Shown: positions 55,552 to 62,259 of the stretch, in pieces | How positions within the stretch are numbered: position 1 is the stretch's first letter | Layout: each line of letters opens with the position of its first letter | Source: Methanolobus sp. | Lineage (GTDB): Archaea; Halobacteriota; Methanosarcinia; Methanosarcinales; Methanosarcinaceae | Assembly (NCBI RefSeq): GCF_016278385.1 | Contig: NZ_JADQBY010000014.1 | Coordinates: forward strand, 124,001 to 188,000 | DNA: 64,000 nucleotides | Direction of reading: 5' to 3' | The notes under the pieces: model-generated | What the model saw: the letters and a program-made list of their open reading frames with translations, nothing else | Told to the model about the DNA's origin: nothing | The model's database searches: none | Made by a program: the position numbers and the translations under genes

Positions 55552-56955
55552 TTAATTGGAAAGCAAAATTTGCTTGACTTTTCTTTTATGAACCATTCCT
55601 GGTTCAATCGTCTTCCCTTCAAGAACAACTGAATTCCCCTTTGCCAGTTCGCCCAACATTGGTCCTGGTGGGATGCCTAATTCCTTTGCTACTTTTGGGT
55701 CGAATCTTTTAGTTATAATATAAAGTATATTCTCATCGGGAATATATTTAATTTCATAATGCTCTTTTAGTATTTTAATGCATTCATTTGTAACGTTCTG
55801 CATAGCAGTTTTAGTATCTTCACCGATGCCCAGTACATAATTTGATATTGTCCCATTTTTCCTTTCAATATAAATTGGTGCATCTTGATCCATTATCTCT
55901 AATATCTGTCTCTTGTCAGTGTTAATAGCTTCTCTGAGCAGTTCTTCATTTATTGTGCATACTGACGGGTGTGGAATTTCTTTTGTTGGTATATTTTTGT
56001 AGTCCTTGCTAAATGTCGATCTGAATCCTTCTGTGATCCTGAATTTACCCCCCGGGCAAAGTTCATCGCACTTATTTTTTATCTCTCTGAAAAACTCCCA
56101 TGCAATTCCTTTGATCTCTTTAATTTCACTTTCTCTTAATGATATGTATCCAAGTTTCTCTATGATCCCAGCAAGTCTTTCTCTTTCTTTTGAACTCATA
56201 GATTTTCTGTCAAAGTAAACAAAATCTGCCTTCGACTTATTAAATGCCTGTAACATCATATCTTTGTCAACATGGCTTAACTGGTAATCGGGGAAATTGT
56301 GTCCGAATGTCACGTCTGCTTCTAATATAAGTTCAGTTTGCCGCGCTGCATAATGCCCCCCACCAAATCCAATTCCGACCGGTACTTCTAAAGGGTGTGC
56401 TTTTGTAATTGCTCTTGCGACAATATCTCCTGCAACAGGATCTACCCATTGTTCCTCTGCGCTACCTATTTCTGCATAAACCATTGGGGTTCTCATGTCT
56501 GTGGGACCATGGTGTGTAGATTCCATATTGATGGCATAATGTGTTCCTTTTGCCATTTGATCCATATTCTTCAAAATAGAGCACATTATCCCGGGTGCAG
56601 GTATTGAAAGCTCCCGTGGTCTTCCTCCAAAATCCGCCTCATTTGGGTTTCCTGTAAAATGTGCAGTGAGTACCGATCTTCCATCCTTACTCTTATGTTT
56701 GGAAGCTACTATAATAAGATCCGTGTCAAATCCTGACGATTTCATCTTGTCGTCGATTCTATCTTCGTATATATGGTGCCCCTTGATCTCTATGATTCTA
56801 TATTTGGGATTTTCATATGCTGACAACAGGTCTTCCCAGTTCTCCGGTATTCTGTCGATTTTTTCCCATTGTTCGTTCTGAAGCAGATGTCTCATTATAT
56901 TTTGGCTTGCCTGGTCTGCAGCTGAACAAAGTATATTTATTTTTTTACCTTTCAT
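55552..56955 (-). CDS. dtdA: D-aminoacyl-tRNA deacylase (archaeal Dtd2 type)
   Basis: Removes D-amino acids mischarged on tRNA; zinc-dependent archaeal/plant family. NILCSAADQASQNI opens the protein. Core motifs are HFTGNPNEADFGG, INMESTHHGPTDMRTPMVYAEIGS and VGIGFGGGHYAARQTEL, with family-conserved His residues. The core occupies about 1-290; the remaining 175 residues (WEFFREIKNKCDELCPGGKF, VLEGKTIEPGMVHKRK) form a C-terminal extension, which I believe is common in methanogens. A single gene with AT-rich promoter sequence upstream. Confidence 0.9.
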   Translation of the reverse strand: MKGKKINILCSAADQASQNIMRHLLQNEQWEKIDRIPENWEDLLSAYENPKYRIIEIKGHHIYEDRIDDKMKSSGFDTDLIIVASKHKSKDGRSVLTAHFTGNPNEADFGGRPRELSIPAPGIMCSILKNMDQMAKGTHYAINMESTHHGPTDMRTPMVYAEIGSAEEQWVDPVAGDIVARAITKAHPLEVPVGIGFGGGHYAARQTELILEADVTFGHNFPDYQLSHVDKDMMLQAFNKSKADFVYFDRKSMSSKERERLAGIIEKLGYISLRESEIKEIKGIAWEFFREIKNKCDELCPGGKFRITEGFRSTFSKDYKNIPTKEIPHPSVCTINEELLREAINTDKRQILEIMDQDAPIYIERKNGTISNYVLGIGEDTKTAMQNVTNECIKILKEHYEIKYIPDENILYIITKRFDPKVAKELGIPPGPMLGELAKGNSVVLEGKTIEPGMVHKRKVKQILLSN

Positions 56956-57139
56956 GTTTCCTTCATTTGTTTATTTAGGTATACTTAGTTCTTTTCTTTT
57001 CTAAATATATATTATATTTGCAACTTTTTCTTTGCCTCTAGGCTCACAGTAGTTTTAATGCCTATTATGTTATCATCAGCTAGTTAGATATGACTAAAGA
57101 ACTAATCTGTGATTTCAATATTATCAGGAATGTGGTATC

Positions 57140-57787
57140 TTGGACAATATAACAATTGAAGGTGTTTTCATTAAATGGCTTGGTAACGCAGGGTTTATGA
57201 TCAAAGGGGATGGCATGGTCATCTACATTGATCCTGCAAATATACGGGAAAAGGTGCCTGAAGCTGATATGGCAGACCTGCTTCTGATAACTCATGAATA
57301 CCTTGGGCATTGTGATCCGGATTCTATCCGCAAGGTCCGTAAATCTGATTGTACTACTCTAATCCCTGAGGATATGAGTCTGCAATTCAGGGGGGATGCA
57401 AGAAGGATCATGGCTGGTGATTCCCTCACAGGTGAACTTAGCATAAAAGGTGTGGATATTGAGGTAGTTCCTTCATACGAATCCTGTGATGATACTACTT
57501 CTCTGGGGCATGGTGTGGGATATTTCCTGTCATTTGCCGGCTTAAACATTTATCATGCAGGGCATACATGTAATGCTGCAGAATTAAGTTCTGCTTCTCT
57601 TGATATTGCTCTCCTGCCTATTGGGGGCAACGGGGCAATGGAGGAAGAGCAGGCAGCAAATGCAGTGGCATTGCTTAATCCAAAGTTTGTAATCCCCATT
57701 TATGAGTCCAACGCAGGGGTAAAGATTGATAACTTTGTGAGCATGGTCAGGGAAAAGTCTCCTTCCGTTAAAGTAGTAATTCTCTGA
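57140..57787 (+). CDS. MBL-fold metal-dependent hydrolase
   Basis: A 215-residue metallo-beta-lactamase-fold protein of the UlaG/RomA-like type. It shows IKWLGNAGFMIKGDGMVIYIDP at the N-terminus and LLITHEYLGHCDPDSI, where the usual HxHxDH is reduced to HEYLGHCD. YHAGHTCNAAEL and LLPIGGNGAMEEEQAANAV follow. The metal site thus seems present but atypical. It starts with TTG at 57140; no in-frame ATG fits. The substrate is unknown. It precedes rnp4 by 22 bases and is probably cotranscribed. Confidence 0.85.
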   Translation: MDNITIEGVFIKWLGNAGFMIKGDGMVIYIDPANIREKVPEADMADLLLITHEYLGHCDPDSIRKVRKSDCTTLIPEDMSLQFRGDARRIMAGDSLTGELSIKGVDIEVVPSYESCDDTTSLGHGVGYFLSFAGLNIYHAGHTCNAAELSSASLDIALLPIGGNGAMEEEQAANAVALLNPKFVIPIYESNAGVKIDNFVSMVREKSPSVKVVIL

Positions 57788-57809
57788 TATTTTAGTAGGT
57801 GTAGGGTAT

Positions 57810-58136
57810 ATGGCAAAATCCAGAAAGAATAATAAGGCGGTAGCCAGGAATATTGCTCAGGAGCGAATTGAATATCTATTTGGGCTTGCCAGAGATGAGC
57901 TTTCGAATGATCCTGGTAAAAGTGAAAGATATGTTTCGCTTGCAAGAAAAATAGGAATGAGGCATCGGGTAAGCATTCCTGCGGAACTAAAACGTAATCT
58001 TTGCAGGAAATGTGGATCATTGCTTGCATCTGGCAATACTTCAAGAACGCGTTTTAAAGATGGCTATGTTGTAATAACTTGCTTAAAATGTGGTGGGATT
58101 AAAAGATACCCGTTTAAATCCTCATATAATGAATGA
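57810..58136 (+). CDS. rnp4: RNase P protein component 4 (Rpp21/Rpr2)
   Basis: Protein subunit of archaeal RNase P that assists tRNA 5'-end maturation; 108 residues. An N-terminal helical part ARNIAQERIEYLFGLARDEL is followed by YVSLARKIGMRHRVSIP. A zinc ribbon is built from NLCRKCG and ITCLKCGG (two CxxC pairs). The stop directly abuts the stop of the convergent small membrane protein gene. Confidence 0.95.
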   Translation: MAKSRKNNKAVARNIAQERIEYLFGLARDELSNDPGKSERYVSLARKIGMRHRVSIPAELKRNLCRKCGSLLASGNTSRTRFKDGYVVITCLKCGGIKRYPFKSSYNE

Positions 58137-58370
58137 TTACCCGTTGACCCACGTCATAATCCTCGTTATCAGGTAGGCTACAGTGAACATTATTATTCCC
58201 ATGGCCATGTAAAGGAAAATATTCCTGAAAACCACTTCTTTTTCTGAACCGGCTTTAATTCCAAAGCCGCCACAACATCCTCCTGCTCCGCAGGAAGTGC
58301 ATGCATTATCATTGTTCTGTGGCTCTGGTTCCTTCTTGTTCAATAATGGAATTATTGTTTTTTCAGACAT
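58137..58370 (-). CDS. Small Cys-rich membrane protein, unknown function
   Basis: A 77-residue protein not recognised. A polar N-terminus contains the dense cluster CTSCGAGGCCGG (Cys at about 24, 27, 31 and 32), followed by one membrane helix at about 51-72. The cluster could bind a metal ion or Fe-S centre on one side of the membrane. The ATG start at 58370 has no strong ribosome site, but the cysteine cluster and helix argue that it is a real gene. Confidence 0.7.
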   Translation of the reverse strand: MSEKTIIPLLNKKEPEPQNNDNACTSCGAGGCCGGFGIKAGSEKEVVFRNIFLYMAMGIIMFTVAYLITRIMTWVNG

Positions 58371-58447
58371 TATTTCATCATCTATTCCTTATTGTTATTA
58401 GCTCTTTGCTAAATCAGTGCAAAACCATAACGGTATAAAAAAGAGTA

Positions 58448-58532
58448 CGACGAGAGGGGGATTCGAACCCCCGAGATGCATAGCATCACAGGATTAGCAA
58501 TCCTGCGCCATACCGGGCTTGGCTATCTCGTC
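58448..58532 (-). tRNA. tRNA-Ser (anticodon GCU)
   Basis: Class II tRNA of about 85 bases on the minus strand. Acceptor GACGAGA/TCTCGTC, anticodon stem CAGGA/TCCTG with loop TTGCTAA (anticodon GCT, reading AGC/AGU), a long variable arm, T stem GGGGG/CCCCC and discriminator G. No intron and no encoded CCA. Confidence 0.96.
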
Positions 58533-58587
58533 ACAGTAAGTGTTCGTTCCTAAACGCAATTCAGGTATTTAACATTTTCCGGATTTA

Positions 58588-58908
58588 AGTGACAGGCACG
58601 CCCAGAGTCGTTATCTTTTCCATAATCAAGTAGTCTGCAATCTCGCCTCCACCCCGCAACCCTCCAAGCGACAATTGTCTACGGTAGGCCTGCTCCCTTC
58701 CGGGCCTGGGCTGGTTTCCACAGTTAAGGTATAAGAACAAGCTTTCCAGCAAGCACTTATGCCAACGTCATCCAAGCAGGACGGGACTTCTCAGTTGAAA
58801 CTACAGGTTTGAAAATGGTCCAAACATCTTCTCCAGGCTTCGTCCCCCGCATATCGGCGATTTCGGGTTACAGGTAACGCCGGCCTACCCAGACTAGCCT
58901 GTCACCCT
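58588..58908 (-). ncRNA. ffs: Signal recognition particle 7S RNA
   Basis: About 320 bases. The 5' GGTGACAGGC pairs with the 3' GCCTGTCAC, closing the molecule as in archaeal 7S RNA. The SRP54-binding helix 8 contains the conserved GGCCCGGAAGGGAGCAGGCC. It forms the scaffold of the particle that targets membrane and secreted proteins, with SRP19 and SRP54. Ends are set by the terminal pairing and are accurate to a few bases. Confidence 0.95.
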
Positions 58909-58923
58909 TACATATGCATTACT

Positions 58924-58934
58924 GGTTATAAACA
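58924..58934 (-). promoter_or_regulatory. TATA box of the SRP RNA gene
   Basis: TGTTTATAACC on the minus strand, centred about 24 bases upstream of the inferred 5' end of the 7S RNA, the normal archaeal spacing. Confidence 0.6.
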
Positions 58935-59038
58935 TATCCTTTGCAGAAAGGTCTGGTAAAATGTGTTTGCATTCATAATCAATAAATTATGTAAAAGTAA
59001 TTATAGCATGTAAGACAATAATCAATTGGAGGCAGAAT

Positions 59039-59278
59039 ATGGAAGAATTGATCGGATTTGTGACTGGTAATAAGAATCGTCAGAAATTACTTGCTCTATT
59101 GGGTTCCAGACACCAGCTGGATGCTGCTAAACTAGCAAAGAATATGCATATTGCCCGACCTTCTGTTGATAAGATCGTAGAAGAACTTATTGAAAAAGAG
59201 CTAGTGGAAAAAGAAAGTGATCTTTATAAACTGACAGAATTGGGCGAAGCCCTGGAACGCAGAGTCCAGAGTATCTGA
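59039..59278 (+). CDS. Winged-helix transcriptional regulator
   Basis: A 79-residue DNA-binding protein of minimal size: NRQKLLALLGSRHQLDAAKLAKNM, recognition helix IARPSVDKIVEELIEKELV, and a wing followed by YKLTELGEAL. No sensor domain is attached. GGAGG lies nine bases before the ATG. It is convergent with the two-domain KaiC-like gene. Its target is unknown; an ArsR/MarR-like fold is likely. Confidence 0.85.
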   Translation: MEELIGFVTGNKNRQKLLALLGSRHQLDAAKLAKNMHIARPSVDKIVEELIEKELVEKESDLYKLTELGEALERRVQSI

Positions 59279-59296
59279 CTTACCCTTCTCTATTTT

Positions 59297-60673
59297 TTAT
59301 ATCAGTGTATCTGTCCTAAGCTTGATTCCACTTTCAGTAATAGCATACTCTTTTACTGTACGTCTATGTTTTGTTCCTCTTGATTTGGTGACACACATGT
59401 ATCTGCGGTCTCTTGCATGGGAATTATGTAAAATAAGCACCGAATCCATAATAGAGGCTGAATCTATTTTTTCATTCCCAGGACATTCTGAAAACGCGGT
59501 ATCTGTTGAAAACAAGGATGTAATATTCCGGCTTTTGAGGTAATTCGTAATTGAGTACAAGTACCCTCTCAGTTCCAGCTCGTCAGGTATTGACAACTCA
59601 AGGTGATTGGTTCCGTCAAAAAATACTCTTTCAATATTCTGTGTTTCGACAATTTCCTTAATCCTGGATGCGTGTTCTGCAGGGTATACTTCACTTGGGT
59701 TGTTGCATATAAAGTGTAACAGTCCTTCATCAATATATTTTTGCAGATCCCAACCCATTCTGTTGGCATCAAGTATCATCTGGTGTGGTGTATCTTCGAA
59801 TGTAACAACAATTCCTGGTTCATTGTTTTCCAGGCCATGCAGTATGAACTGCAATCCAAATATTTTTTTACCGGTCCCTGGAATTCCTGCTACAAGAAGA
59901 CTATTGTACTTCAAAATTCCCCCTTCAAACATATTGTCAAGGCCGGGAATTCCTGTCTCTACTCTTGTGTCTACAAGATTTATTTCCTTCTCCGGCTTCA
60001 AATGTGGGTAAACGGTAAAACCTGTGGAATTAATGTTATAAAGGTACTTGCGGGAAATAATTTCAGAACGTTTCCCGGGGTCAATTCCTCTCATTTTCAT
60101 GAATTCCATCTGGTGGTTAGCCCTTGAGTTCCGATCTTCCCGTGTTAGGTATATGATCCCGTCTGAGAGGTGGCTTACTACGGAATTATGAATTTCGGGT
60201 TTTAAAAGCTCACCTACAAGGAATGAAAGCATATTTCTTTCCTGGAGCATGGAATCCAATGTGTAGAAAAATCTTCTTTTCTCCTGTTCAATAAATCCAA
60301 AACCAAGTGGTGTAATAGGGTCAATCACAAGCCTGTCTGGCTTGATGGATTCTATGGTATTTCCTATTTCTATTAAAGTTGTCAATGGGTCCTTCTCTGC
60401 CAATTGACGGTTTATTGCGTGTACTTCAAAGGAATCATCGAAAAAATCAAGTGTTGAATTGTATATTTTAAGTTTATCAGCACTTTCTGTTGTAATGGGG
60501 ATGTATAGTGCTTTTTCACCATTCTTGCATGCATTTGAAAGCATCTGGAGTGACATTATGGTCTTGCCCACGCCTGCTGTTCCTGCCACCAGTATAGTAG
60601 AGGGGGAGATCATCCCACCAAGTATTGCATCAAGTCCTTTGATGCCACATGAGATATTTTTAAGCTGGTCCAT
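59297..60673 (-). CDS. KaiC-like ATPase with two RecA-fold domains
   Basis: A 458-residue cytoplasmic protein with two tandem KaiC/RadA-like domains. Domain 1 has SCGIKGLDAILGGMI and Walker A GTAGVGKT (31-38). Domain 2 has ETGIPGLDNMFEGGIL and GIPGTGKK (263-270), in which the normal Thr/Ser after GK is Lys. The catalytic Glu pair of KaiC is weak in both (TTE and FED). Each domain ends with a typical beta-strand module. Such proteins in methanogens are thought to act in signalling; circadian function is not implied. The gene is divergent from a zinc-ribbon gene. Confidence 0.9.
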   Translation of the reverse strand: MDQLKNISCGIKGLDAILGGMISPSTILVAGTAGVGKTIMSLQMLSNACKNGEKALYIPITTESADKLKIYNSTLDFFDDSFEVHAINRQLAEKDPLTTLIEIGNTIESIKPDRLVIDPITPLGFGFIEQEKRRFFYTLDSMLQERNMLSFLVGELLKPEIHNSVVSHLSDGIIYLTREDRNSRANHQMEFMKMRGIDPGKRSEIISRKYLYNINSTGFTVYPHLKPEKEINLVDTRVETGIPGLDNMFEGGILKYNSLLVAGIPGTGKKIFGLQFILHGLENNEPGIVVTFEDTPHQMILDANRMGWDLQKYIDEGLLHFICNNPSEVYPAEHASRIKEIVETQNIERVFFDGTNHLELSIPDELELRGYLYSITNYLKSRNITSLFSTDTAFSECPGNEKIDSASIMDSVLILHNSHARDRRYMCVTKSRGTKHRRTVKEYAITESGIKLRTDTLI

Positions 60674-60769
60674 TCTATCTTCTTTTGCAACATTGATTCG
60701 ATTGGTCAGACATTTTTCTATTCGTTAATTTAATATATACTTTTATATAATTAACTGTTGGTGAAATTG

Positions 60770-60913
60770 ATGAATTATAGATGTTCAATATGCGATGGAA
60801 AAATGAATCGATGGCGATACCCTGCTATTAAAAGACAAGATCAATATGGCCGCGCACTTATAGTCTATAAATGCGTCGAATGCGGCCATGAAGATATGTA
60901 TCCTGATATTTGA
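60770..60913 (+). CDS. 47-residue zinc-ribbon protein
   Basis: MNYRCSICDGKMNRWRYPAI opens a 47-residue protein with two knuckles, CSIC and CVEC, spaced like a zinc ribbon, and a KCVECGHEDMYP ending. GGTGA lies five bases before the ATG at 60770, and a TATA-like TTTAATATATAC precedes it near 60730. It is divergent from the two-domain KaiC gene and convergent with the single-domain one. Similar mini-ribbons occur in transcription factors and ribosomal proteins; its role is unknown. Confidence 0.75.
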   Translation: MNYRCSICDGKMNRWRYPAIKRQDQYGRALIVYKCVECGHEDMYPDI

Positions 60914-60920
60914 TCGTTTT

Positions 60921-61700
60921 TTAGAACATGGAATATACTTCTTCGTGTGGATGAATCACAAATCCATTTGGAGTTATATCATAGGGATGAATCTTCTTAC
61001 TGTGATCTGACCCACGCATCTTGTATATTTCCATACTTCTCATTCTTACATTTTCGTGTCGTTTATAGTAAAGTACTATAGTACCATCTGTAACGAAGTT
61101 CTCTACTCCAAATCTGGATGGTTTAGATTCGTCTACAAGTTCACATGTCATCATTGATGTCAGGCCAATAACTTCGAGGGTTGTACTAAGTTTTAGGAGT
61201 TCTATTCTTATTTTTGCAGGGTCCTGGAGATAAAAACTAATAGACGTTGTTGAGTCAATAAGTGCACGTTTGGCGTTTATCTCTTCCTGGGTAGCAATGA
61301 TCTGGTCCATCATTGATCTGATATCAAATGGCCGTACATCTACATATTTTTCCTGTGATGGTATGCCGATCTTGGTAGAGCATGCGTCAATAATGACGAG
61401 CTTGTTCTCGTCTTCAAGTTCCTGTAAGTCCCATCCGAATTTAAGTACATTTTCCCTTATTTGTTCAGGTCTTTCTTCAGTAGCAACGATTATACCGTTT
61501 TCTCCATATTTTGTGATTCCGTTATAGATAAACTGTATGGAAAAGTTTGTTTTACCAGCACCGGATGTACCAGATATGAGGTATGTCCTATCTTGCATGA
61601 GTCCCCCGCCACATAACTCATCAAACCCGGGTATTCCTGTTTTGACACGATTTTCTTCATCGTCCATTGATATTTCTTCAGAAACTGCACCATCAAACAT
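60921..61700 (-). CDS. KaiC-like ATPase, single domain
   Basis: A 259-residue RecA-fold protein. VKTGIPGFDELCGGGLMQDRT leads to Walker A GTSGAGKT (44-51), then IIVATEERPEQI with the canonical adjacent Glu pair, Walker B-like RALIDSTTSISFY and a C-terminal RSMEIYKMRGSDHSKKIHPY module. All catalytic residues are present, unlike the two-domain relative next door. GGAGTG precedes the ATG. The region upstream has a TATA-like sequence at about 61797-61812 that suits a leftward promoter. Confidence 0.9.
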   Translation of the reverse strand: MFDGAVSEEISMDDEENRVKTGIPGFDELCGGGLMQDRTYLISGTSGAGKTNFSIQFIYNGITKYGENGIIVATEERPEQIRENVLKFGWDLQELEDENKLVIIDACSTKIGIPSQEKYVDVRPFDIRSMMDQIIATQEEINAKRALIDSTTSISFYLQDPAKIRIELLKLSTTLEVIGLTSMMTCELVDESKPSRFGVENFVTDGTIVLYYKRHENVRMRSMEIYKMRGSDHSKKIHPYDITPNGFVIHPHEEVYSMF

Positions 61701-62259
61701 CTTATTATTTCACTCCTTGTGATCTTAGTAATTCCCTGATAAAGCGATTGAAAAATTCTGCACATTAATACTTTTATTTCATCTCCATTTTATGTTATCA
61801 TATATATAAATATGTTGAATTATTCCTGTTGCAATGGCATTGAAATTAGTTATTTTGATCAATTATTGATTACTTGCATTGATTACTTGCATTGATTACT
61901 TACATTGATTACTTACATTGATTACTTACTATACATCGACAATCTATAAACCTTATTTCTGTTTTCGCCTGTTTTTTCTTTTAAATCTTCCAATAACTTC
62001 GACATTTACCGTCAATTACATCGATGTTTGCCATTGCAATGCGATAATTGTTTGCAATTGGACCACAAAAGATTTAATACGGCAATTGATTAATAGAACA
62101 CTTGTAATCCAATATGACGGGATTAGGAGGGTGATGAAGTCTCCTTCGGCAATGGACGAACTTCGATGTTTGTTTGTATGTCTGAAGATGATAGGGCGTT
62201 AATTCGCTTTATTCCCTGATTCTCACTCTTTTATCAAGAATAACTTACGGAGGAAAATA
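61701..62259. other. Long intergenic region between KaiC-like gene and S-layer gene
   Basis: It holds the leftward KaiC promoter, a 13-base tandem repeat (61866-61930), AT-rich sequence with several CAATTG-type words, a TATA-like AAAGATTTAATA near 62068, and a possible 22-codon leader ORF (62134-62202). No larger gene is supported. Confidence 0.5.
61866..61930 (+). repeat. Five tandem copies of a 13-base repeat
   Basis: Copies start at 61866, 61879, 61892, 61905 and 61918. The first two read TTGATTACTTGCA, the next two TTGATTACTTACA, and the last ends TACT. Near-perfect copies suggest recent slippage or a protein-binding array. Confidence 0.92.

Noticed and set aside
61866-61930. CRISPR array
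   Set aside because: The repeats are 13 bases and directly adjacent with no spacers, and no cas genes are near.
61918-62202. 94-codon open frame in the S-layer upstream region
   Set aside because: Begins inside the tandem repeat, lacks a ribosome site and has random composition; only its last 22 codons have a plausible start and are reported as a weak finding.
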